Source: Polytrichum commune
Lineage: Eukaryota > Streptophyta > Polytrichopsida > Polytrichales > Polytrichaceae
Assembly (NCBI GenBank): GCA_950295325.1
Contig: OX485807.1
Coordinates: 47,214,440 to 47,274,439, forward strand
DNA length: 60,000 nt
Direction of reading: 5' to 3'
Part shown: one piece after another, positions 25,531-36,400 of the stretch
Numbering within the stretch: position 1 is the first letter of the stretch
How the letters are laid out: every line of letters starts with the position of its first letter
Notes under the pieces: generated by a model
Seen by the model: only the letters and a program-made list of their open reading frames with translations
What the model was told of the DNA's origin: nothing
Database searches by the model: none
Position numbers and translations under genes: made by a program

Positions 25531-26198
25531 ATGCAATGTACATTGCAAAGAAATCTATGGGCATTTTCCAATTTGAGAAGTGGAAATTTCACAAGGCAAC
25601 AAATTAACAACACTTGAAACTATCTAGTCCTACACTAGACTCTTATTATTCAGAGGTCATTGACGAAATTTTATCAAACCACGTGGGAACAAATATAGGG
25701 TACTTTAAATTGAATAGAGCAAAAATTTATCAAAAAAAAAGGAAAAAAATGCAGTGTACATTGCAAAGAAATTGTGGGCATTTTCCAATTTAAGGTGTGG
25801 AAATTTCACAAGGCAACACATTAACAACACTTGAAACTATCTAGTCCTATACGACACTCATATTATTCGGAGGTCATTGTTGAAATTTAAAATAACCACG
25901 TGGGAAAAAATATAGGGTACTTTTAATTCAATAGAGCAAAAATTTATCAAAAAAAAGCGGGGGGGGGGGGGGGAAAGAAAAAAAAAAAAAAAAAAAAAAC
26001 AGTGTACATTGCAAAGAAATTTGTGGGCATTTTCCAATTTGAGATGTGGAAATTTCACAAGGCAACAATTAACAACACTTGAAATTATCTAGTCCCATAC
26101 GACACTCGTATCATTTGGAGGTCATAGTCAAATTTTTATTAAACCACGTGGGAAAAAATATAGGGTATTTTTGATTCAATAGAGCAAAAATTTATACA
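25531..26198. repeat. Three tandem copies of a ~200-bp repeat separated by homopolymer junctions
   Basis: A unit that begins atgca(a/g)tgtacattgcaaag and ends atagagcaaaaatttat(c/a) occurs at about 25531-25733, 25749-25953 and 25998-26196. Shared internal blocks include gggcattttccaattt, ggaaatttcacaaggcaaca, aacaacacttgaaa and accacgtgggaa. The junctions are low-complexity DNA: an ATTTTTT array before copy 1, A9-GG-A7 between copies 1 and 2, and A7-GC-G15-A-rich between copies 2 and 3. No coding potential was seen. Confidence 0.85.
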
Positions 26199-28129
26199 AA
26201 GTTTGGAATTACTGCAGCTTGGATACAAGACTCATACAATCTTATGGCTAATTTAAGTAAGGTAGGTGGAAAGTATAGGTGGTATTTAATTTTTATTTAT
26301 AAAGTAGGATATGTAGTATTTGGACAAACTAAGAATTTATGTGAGGTTCATTGAATATATTTGGATTGAATGAGAAATTGCCTCAATTGACTAAAAGGCA
26401 TCCAATTTAGAAGTTGGCATTGGATATCATGGTTTAGGGCCACTTCACACACGAGCCAAGAGCCGTCACCATGGAATTGTGATAGCCCAAAAGAAGTATC
26501 CAAAGGCCGTTCCAAGACACTTCCAAAGTCATGTAGTGTGGTCACATGCCCTCAAGTGTAGTGTATGTGACTGAGCCCTTAACAAAATGCTATTTCAAGG
26601 AATTTGTATTCATGCGAGGTCCTCACACATGATAAAATATAATAATTCAACAATTGTGAGATTTTGGAGTGCCATGGTCTCAGGTTTTGTGTCTCGCCCA
26701 CTTGCATGGTGGTCGGATTGGGAACTGATGTGGAGTTCATTTTATGTCCACAAATTCCACTGGAGTTTCTTCAACAGTTAAAGTTGCCAAGTAACACAAG
26801 AGAGGGAGACCACCCAAGAACAACACCCCAACTTCAATTTTCCAAGGAGTTGACAATGGTACGAGTTGGATTGGGTAGGTTCAAATGATGCAGAGGAAAT
26901 TGGCACAAAATGGGAATCGTGCAGGCAACCTGTCAACCTCCAATAAAGACAAGAAGTTTCATTCAAAAAGGGAGTCGCCGTGCCAACCTTTGAATACATG
27001 ATGTATTATTTATTCCCTCCTCTAGTACACCCCAAATTCCACTATGACCAAACAAATTGTAAGTGGGTGGATTCAAATTCAATTATGTCAAATGTGACAA
27101 TGGACAATGATCTAGTTAGGAGCATTTGTTTGCTTGATCCCGTAGATGCTAAGAGCTTAGATGAATTTGTGGAAATAACATAGTTGTAAGAATTTCATTG
27201 TTGCTAATCAAGCTTGAACACTTGCCCTTTTTACACAATATTGTTGGGCATTTTATTATTTGCATACAATATTGCTAGATATTGACTCATGTGTAGGTTC
27301 ATTCGGTTGTGTTTTTAAACACATTACTTGAATGTGAGAACCATCTAACTAGTTTCCTTTGTTCTAATTTTTGTTCAGGTTTTTGAAGGTAACCACCCCA
27401 TATTGCAACACAATCATTATCATTTGAAAGTTTTGTTAATGTATTGTTGTCATTTTGTTACACTTTAACATCAACTCATGTCACTATTCCAAGATTGAAG
27501 GTGGGTCCATTGTTTTTCCCTCTCTCGGTGGTTGTTTAAATACTAAACTCTAAATTACAACACCACGTATGTTTGAAGCGTTCAAACTGTCTAATTATGA
27601 AATTGTTCATCAAGAAGGTTAAACAAAAGTGTTTTAGTGATTCCCCAGGAGGTGGACACCTCATATCACGTACGAACTAACGTGAGTGTAAGAAAGGATA
27701 TTATTTCAGGCATTAACGTTCTGTATTATGGACCATTGCCTTCATATAACATTAGAACCATGAATCAGGTCCCATTGACGATGGATCACATGTATGGATC
27801 CCAATGAGAAGGCCATCATTGCACACACTTGTTGACATTTGAAGGATGAAATATAGGTGTCATTTGAAAGTCGGTGTCACTTTCAGACATTTAAACGTAC
27901 CTCTCATTTATCCAACATTAAAACTTGATCCCATATAGGTTCGTTGTCAATTCATCTCAAACAACATCAAGTAGACTAATTTGGGGTCTTTATAACTAAC
28001 CCCAATGTCGTTTCAACTTTAAAAAGGAACTTCCGCTCTTGATACTATTTCAAGGTTTTTATGTTGGATGAATGACTTGTAAATACGATAATTCCCTCCC
28101 TCCGGCAGTCACTGATGACAAATTCTAGT
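26199..28129. other. Intergenic DNA, no gene seen
   Basis: Only short open frames without recognisable domains occur here, on both strands. No splice-consistent gene model, tRNA-like structure or clear terminal repeats were found. Confidence 0.5.
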
Positions 28130-28402
28130 AGTAGTTTTTTCCTGCAATGCATAGAAATTTATGTGCAGCACCATTTCGATGAGGGCAGGCTAAATCTCTA
28201 TAGATCGTTTGAGGTTTTGTTTGATAAGAGTGTGATGTTTGCATTTAATCCTTGCACCAGCAAAGAGTCCCATATTATACAACAAACAGCCTTGAGACTT
28301 GGATTCACACCAAGGGAGCTCCTCAAGAATTGTTCGTCCCATCGTGTATGCAGCAACTGCTGCGTACGATGAACTGCGAACAGTCTTAAAACAGGACCCC
28401 AG
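28130..28402 (+). pseudogene. Exon-like orphan fragment, unrecognised
   Basis: The segment from about 28165 has unusually protein-like frames. One frame reads LYRSFEVLFDKSVMF … LRLGFTPRELLKN. After a frame change near 28330 another reads RIVRPIVYAATAAYDELRTV and LKQDP, ending exactly at a good donor (CAG|gtgaga, 28402). I cannot name the family. It may be a broken exon of a duplicated gene, or chance. There is no start codon context and no partner exon was found. Confidence 0.3.
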
Positions 28403-28454
28403 GTGAGAAAATATCACCAGAGTGAGAAGTATTTTAACAATCCGGAGCCACACT

Positions 28455-28750
28455 AATTTGTGGCAAATATTGTGGGCCACACAATTGAGCTATTTCAACA
28501 CTAAAAGCATTGGGGGTTTTACTCTGCATATCCTGATCACTCACCTGGAGTATTTAACATGAGTGGTCAAAGGTGTAGGTTACAGCATTTCATTTGGATC
28601 AAAAACAGTGTGAATTTAAAAAATTTAAACCTTGAAGGGGAAGGAGGTGGGCATTCACAGGGTGTGATAAGCGTAAATAGAATTGCACACTATTGTCTTA
28701 TGTGATGTGCCACTCTACAGTGTTGCCAAATGTAAGTCACATGTGTAGGC
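28455..28750 (+). repeat. Dispersed repeat, copy 1 (related copy at 58180-58500)
   Basis: Blocks such as attgagcta/gctt…acactaaaagc, aacagtgtgaattt/aatagtgtgcattt and a GGGG-rich ggtg(g)gcattc stretch occur here in the same order as in the reductase intron at 58180-58500. A tail related to the far end (tgcccatgctatttacc) appears at about 29091-29130. Copy 1 may therefore be split by about 330 bp of later insertion. Confidence 0.55.
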
Positions 28751-30418
28751 ATGCCTAATTCAATTACTTCATCTTAATGGGACACCTATATTGAGTGGTG
28801 TGTGGTTATTTGTGTTTAAAAGAGATTGGACAACATGCTCACAATACGTTAAACCACTCTAAGCTCAATAGTCAACATAGTAATTGGGGGGACTTATATG
28901 ACCATTTAATGAGCCCGTAGAATCTTCACTTGGATCATGAGTTAGATATTCTTATGAGCTCCAAAAATTATGAGGCAAATGGCAACAGGCATGATTTACA
29001 TTTGCTAATCGTCTCGCACTACTTGCATGTTTCGTATCCTATAAGAAGTGGGTGCAGAGAAAAAAGTATCCATATAGAACACTTCTAGCTTACTGCCCAT
29101 GCTATTTACCATAACGAGTGTGATTGAGAGAGTATATCATACAATAAACTTACTGCCACACTCTTAAGTTTGCCTCCCTCTTCCATTATCATTTGTGGGA
29201 TTGCCCACAACATGGACAAACAGAGAAGTATAGCTTTTCTAATAAAGAGATACCATTCCAGAAGGACAGCCGATGACACATCTGCCTCTTGCTGATCCAA
29301 AAGTAGCTTCATTGGATATTAAGTTCAGCAACCTGGAATGATCTGATGAGAACAGAACACAGATGCACATACTTCAGCTAAAAAATGAATACGTTTGTTA
29401 TTACACAAAACATCAACAATTTTTAGCAGCAAATCTGAATGGTGAGAAGACACACCCAGATCAAATAAATTCACAATTTTCACTTTGGAAATCACCACCT
29501 CCTTTGTTGAAAGGGGGAGGCACAACTTGCAACAATATGCTCTTTGGTCTCATGATCTTCATGTTACAGCACATAACTGCTCTAGAAATGGGTACCTGTA
29601 TCAGATCTCATTGAAATATACTTAGCAAGAAAAAATATATATATCCTTGCCATCATCCAGCTTCCAACAAGGATTAATTACTTCAATGTGCCACCAAAAT
29701 GGCTCACTTCTTTTCCAAATGGTGTTAGCTGATCTCGACTACACCGCTATATTTATACTCTCTTGAACCTACTCAAATGTTAAGTTGCTAGCCTGCAATT
29801 TAAGACTACAAAAGATGGAAATCAAAACTGGACAACAATTTCGCCTCAACCCCCAACTGAAGGGGTTACAGAGTCAGCACACTGCTAATTCCCGCAATAT
29901 TCTGTTTCTCAGATTACTAGAAAACCTTGGAAGTAGACAACACCTTCCAAATAAGGACTCGGAAACAACCATAAGTACAAAGGCTGCAACAAATTGAGGA
30001 AAATAGCCGCTCGTCACCTGTTTCAATTTATCATTCAACTATGAAGCAGCTGGTGATTTCTTTTCTGAGCGAGCATCAATAGCAGCATGAGTGCCCTTGC
30101 GGACACCCTCATGTGCCTGCTTGATATGCACCTCGCGTATATAAAAGGCATATGATGTGTAAAATCATATTCCCAATTGTACAAAAGCATGGAGTTTACA
30201 AGATCTTCCTGGTTAGCTTGCAGACTGCAATACAGTCTTATAAGCACCCCATATGTCCTCATCAAGAAGACAGGGTTGCCAGGTACTGTAGAGGGAGGGC
30301 TCTGTATCCCAGCGTAAAATATTTAATTTTTCCCCCACACTTTGCCATGTGTCGCTCTTCGATTGGTTGACACCACCTAAATCCCATGTCGAAACAGCAA
30401 AAAAGCAGTTGTCATCTG
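28751..30418. other. Intergenic DNA and probable 3' flank / 3' UTR of the RKP gene
   Basis: No coding exon was recognised on either strand. The stretch immediately below 30419 follows the minus-strand RKP stop codon and should hold its 3' UTR. The precise end and poly(A) site cannot be fixed from sequence alone. Confidence 0.45.
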
Positions 30419-33400
30419 TTATGTAGCCTTGTTAATGACGTTCCCCTTTGTAGGGAAAACTTGTCGTCTTAACCCTTCCGCCATGATTTTTTGGTTTGGA
30501 TCGGCAGGGCATTGTCCATCTTCCAAAGCAGGCAGGGCCAACATTGAACAAAGCTCGGAAATCGGTGTGTTGCAGAAGAAACATCGCTGGTTGTTGAGAA
30601 GGTGTCGAGAAATACAACGTTGGCAAGACTGGTGCTTGCAGGGCAAGAAAAAAGTGTCTATTTCACAAGCATAGCAAATGGTACATGTTTCTTCTCGGTC
30701 AATCATCGCGAGACTCCCTCCAAGGGCATCTGCAGCAATGGAGAAACATTATTATGCGCTCAAATCCCCGTGAGTTCAAAGGATAACTCTAATACTCAAA
30801 AAAAATTCAAGAACCGCTTTTAAGTATTAATGTCTAAACTCTTCCTTTTGACATGTGTGTATGCTGGCAGAGGGAAGTAGAGGATGAGACTAAAAGTCTT
30901 CATTAAAAAGTTTCAAGTGGGTAAAGAGTAACTAGCAGATGTGGCATTTAAGAGGAAAACAAAAGTCTCATATCTATATACTTCTTGTGAGGAACCCTTC
31001 AAAGAAAAGAAACAAGGGAGAAGGAAAACCAGAAAATGGATTGAGTGCCAGATATTCATCACGATTCGCTTGCCTCCTTGCCTCTTCGGATGCACTCTTC
31101 AGCTTTGCCATGAAAGCTTTGAGATCTGATATCCTTTTCAGTGAGGGGTCACCTTTAAATGTAACATCCTGCAAGTTTTCAACAAAATATCTATAAATAC
31201 TTGAAAAGATATGTTTCAAAGTTTATTGGCTCCGCCATGTGGGAAGAGACTTAGTGATGATATCTGAAATGAGCCAAAAGTGGCAGCCAATCAAAACCAA
31301 TGACGTGTGATGTGATTCGGAAGTGTTAATGTTAGCAACTCGTTCTTCAAGTGCAGTGCAGTTGCAAGTGACTGTTGATTTCAAGTGAGGAAAATAGCTA
31401 CAGCCTCAATTTGGAATAGCTAATCATCTTGTACTAATCACATGTTAAATATCCTTGGAGAGGTGGGTGCACAATTAATAGTGTCCATTTTAGACCCACT
31501 CACCTTAGTGATCAAAGCAACCATATATGTCTTGTAACCATCATATATCATCTAATAATGTATGACCCTGCAATGTACGGACCCATCCACTTGTAACTAA
31601 ACAAAGAGAAACACTTACCCAGTTGTAGTGTACGAGATACTGAAAATTGGCAATTATCGCATCTGATGTGTCCACACCAACAATTGTAGTTGCCATGTCA
31701 TACTTCACAGTATGATTGGAAATACAGGTTGCGTTTCCAAGATTCAGCACAATACCAACGATGGGAGCCAGAATCATGGCTCTGTTGACCTTTTCTTGCT
31801 GCTTGACAGTGCTGAAAAAAAAACCAAAAATGATAAGACACCTCTACTCACGAATGTGAAGCATAAGCCAAATTCTCACATCAGGAAAATTATCCCAAGG
31901 ACTTTCACAGTACAAACAGAAAGAATGAAGCATTGAAGTAGCAACCATACCTGTCAAAGTACTGTGCGTCCGCACTAGATGTCGTATGGTTCAGCACAAA
32001 AATGATAAGCTCACAAAGTCGAATAAGATTCATTTCAGACCCTTCTAAAAAGATGTGGGGCAACTCCTGAGTAAAAAACTCCAGTATTCTTTCCAGATTA
32101 CATGAAAGTTCAAACATAATTGTGCACTTCCGCTGCTGCAAATCTGGCACCTGAACATTTCATAAGCAATTCAGCTGTATCATTTCTCTAGCTCATGGCT
32201 CTTTGAGTGGCACATGCATGAAAGACAGATGTAGAACAAGTACACCATTTAAATGGCTTCAACATGATCTTAAGTTTCAAAGTGACAAACTTGAACCATG
32301 AGCAAGACACTATATATTGGAGGGATGAATATAGAAATCCTACTGCAACAACAGATTTGATTCCAATTTCAAAAGCTTCTCATCCACGATAGAGTCCCAA
32401 GCATGTTTAATCAATTTAAATAGGAAATGTACCTGGCGTAGGTCCAAGTGTTCTTGCATTTCCTTAATAGCAACTGAGAACTCAGTTATAGTCCAATTCA
32501 ATGTGTTGAACAGGCGATTGAGAAACGACGCAAACAACTTCTCGTCACTAAGGCACTTCTCTTTCAGCAAACACTGTAATTCATAGCACAGATTACTCAG
32601 TTAGAGGGTTTTTTGCAAATCAGGCTCTAACTCCACGTCATTGGCAAGTATTTCAAATTTGCAAACTTTGGTACGTTTGAATAAATGTTAATAATCTAAT
32701 AATAGTATCTATACTCAGCACTTAAACCAAAGGTTTTAGCATCATCTACCATAACAATCCTAACAAAAAAATTGACACGAACAGATACAGGGGATTATAT
32801 ACCCACAAACCTGAAAGTGAGGGGAGAATGATTCTCCATGTGACGAATATTTTGACGCTCCGAAGCCTGAGCCTTTGCAGAGGCGCAGAAGAATGTTGGA
32901 GACAGGAATCCAGAAACGATTGTCAAAAGACGTCAACAGATTACCCACCATGCCTTCCCTTGCAGCTTGGCTACGTTCAAATGAGACAACGTGTTCCTTG
33001 TATTGCACCAACACAGAAATAGATTGTAGCAGAATATCTCGGATATCCGAGTTGGCAATCCGAACATCACTGAAGTGAGTGACAAGGAACATAACCTGTC
33101 AGACCAAAGCAAATCCATTGATAATAAGCAGCAGAAGAAATTAAGACATATCCGCCAAAGCACACCACGAGCTCTACAGAGTTTTTACCTACAAACATAT
33201 CCAATAATGGGCCTAGGGAAGCCAGAACATCACAGAATTCTGGAGGCAAACCTATCATGTTATAACAACCATGTATTCAAACATCATCATATACTATCAA
33301 TTATTTCCGAGTTTATAGTATTTTCATATATTATGTGTCACATTATGCCATTACCTGGAAAAAATTTATGTATAGATAAAAAATTTATACGTTAATCACA

Positions 33401-36400
33401 TTATACATCACAAGGTGTGATTTTAATAGAAATACTGCATAATAATTTCATACTTGGAAGTTTGTGATAAATAGAATACCAGAGGGGAGAGGCCATGCTG
33501 TAAAAGAGAAGAAGGTGACACAAATGGAGGATCACTCCTTCGTAGAGCATGGAATGAATCAACCTGTTACACATCATCCAAAGACACAATCAGATTCAAA
33601 CAAAAACAATGAATTCACTCTCTAAGGGAATAAACCTTCAGTGCCAAGATAAACATAACTTCCAGGTTAAGGTTTGTGACAGTAACATTCCACTGAGCTC
33701 CACATACCAACCAGACCGGACACATGGAACTGAAAGCATAAATCTAGAACTTAGCTGCAACAAACTGAATCAAGGTGTAAGTTGTGAGTCTCAATACAAA
33801 GATACACAATACAGACGAACTGAAGGTGCATTTTCACACAATCGCCGTTTCAGTGGTTGATAGTTGCAGTTTTCTTTCTTTGGTTATATTTTTTAGGGAT
33901 AAGGAGGGATAAGGTGCATTGATGACAACCACAACCACAGCTACTCTACCTTGCCCAACTACAATACAAGGTGTAGTTGGGAGTAGTTACAATGGTAGTT
34001 GTAGTTTACTTTCTTTGGTGCTGTTTTGTTTGTAATTACTATGTGGCACTGGGAAGGAACTTCCAAGCCAAAGTATGGGGAGGATGTGTACGAGGCAATT
34101 ACTCTTGGACAAACTTCCCACTAAAATCCATATATGATTTGTCTCCACTCCACAGGTTACACCAATAGGAGGGACAGTCATTGAGGTCAAATCCATTCTT
34201 CAGCTACAAGAGCAGTTGTGTGTAAACGAAAAAAAACGCAGTCGTGGTTGCGAAAGTGGGGCTGAACCATCACACAACGACTCAAGTAGTTTTGTGTAAA
34301 CACACCTCGAGACATCTTACCAATCTAAGAACGATCAAAAGTAGTATGAACAGGCCAGTCAATAATCATTATACAGAGGCAAGCACTAACCAATGTTTCA
34401 ACATAGAACTCCGGCACAAAGCTGAAAAGTGGGTCCTTTTTGCTCAAAACCAACAACAGTTGCACAAGCCATATGCAAGTAGCATACATTCCTCTAAGTT
34501 TCCATCTTGCAAACATAGTAACACGATACCTGCAACACCACCACATCCATATGTTGTGAGAAGTAGATTCTAAGCTTTGAAATTGTCAGCATCCAATATA
34601 CACTGGCTGTAAATGTTGAATTTCAGGTTGAAGAACCTTTGGTTTAGTGACTGTGAAGCATAAACAAGCTTAACACAGACAAATGTATTAATAGATGTTG
34701 TTGGCCCCTTAGACAAACACAAATAAATATGGGAGAAACTCCTCAACAACTATTAATATTATCCTCTAACTCAACATGACTTATGGTCAGGAGTTGGTTG
34801 CTTCGCATACAACACCTTCCATGTTTGGTAAGTTTTTGGTGCATGCTTGGAGATAGTGTGAAGGTGGAACGACGAACATTCTACATTGGTTAATTGACGG
34901 TCAAGCTCATTTTTGGCATGCCAAGAGGTGCTAAAATGAGTTTGGCCCTCAATAAACCAAAATAGGTTGCTCTTCATCCATATGCAAACACTACAATACC
35001 ATCGAGCATGCACCACAAGTGGAAAGATTTTGATCATATTGTATTCAAAACAACCAATGCAAAATCATGGGGGACCTACTCCCAGCTAAAAGTCCCATTA
35101 CTTTAAAGGATAACTCTATTGACATACCAAGTACACTGGCGCACACAGTCCATCAGGTCCTCCCTGTAGTATGTTCGAGCTTCCTTCAACCGCTTCAAGT
35201 AGTCGCTTGGTACTTTCTCTCCACGAATCTGCCGATCGGTATCCTCAAGTTGTGCAATAGATTGCATCTGATGGTGCATAAAGCTTGAGGCCTACATCCA
35301 TGCACAATTAAAACATGATAAATTAGGTACATGTTTGTCTTCTAGATGCTACAACCTCATTCAAAGCAGAAGTAAAGATCGTAATGACTAGGTACGTATT
35401 TGAAGCAAACAACCAACTCCTGACCAAAAATCCCATGGAATTGAAGGATAACTCTAATTTACAATAAGAACAGCTCTAGACAATAATAAGCATTGCAGAT
35501 GCTTCACCTACCTGTTTGAAATTTTGAGCTAGCCCGAGATGATAAAGTAACAGCATGATATCCAGCAACTCCTCCTCCCTGATCGCTTCTGAAAGTTCCT
35601 TTATTGGCTTAAAGCCTTGCCTCTTGTAGCTCCGGGAAACAGGCGCCCCCTCCAAACTGACATCCACCATCCCACTAGAGCTAGGTTTGTCCTCCACACA
35701 TTCATCACACGTCCGGCCACTATAGTTACTGCTCATGGGACTAGTTGCCCTTTCACTAGCCCCAGCTGTTGTACTAGATGTAACTATTTTAGTTGGAGCC
35801 CTCACAGGACTCTTGCTGTCAATAACCAACAACCCACTAAGGGTCGAATCCGTACAACAAGCCGGCTTCCATTTTCCTCCGTGTTGCACAATTGCATCCC
35901 CTTCGTCCATGCAGCTCTCTTCCCACTCCACTTCTGGGACGTCGAGGCCAATCGGAAACGTTTTTACTAAATGGCTGAATGTTCCACCTAACCGTGCAAA
36001 ATCTGTAGCACTTGACTCCTTCAAAAATATGTTGACTGGGAACCTCCGCTTGCCTACCCTGCAGGTTGCACATCCCCTTCATTTAATGGAACAAGGACAA
36101 ATTCAAATGCTGCCAACGATGTGAAGGCCTAAGCGTCTGAGAGGTCCATGCACAAAAACAGTATTTGAGCTACATACTTCCAAATTTAGCTAATCATATC
36201 AAAAGTGGCCATGTCTAACATTAACCCATTCTTCAAGTGCACTTTTCAAGTGGGTTGAATACCTTAATGTTATTGTAAGATTCAAGTTCCAATACACATA
36301 CATATAGAATACAAGTATAGTTAGTTTCTTGATCATTAATGTCACAGTTGAGTATGACTTGTTTTTCCCTTCAACAAATTTAATGTACTAAATATAGTCA

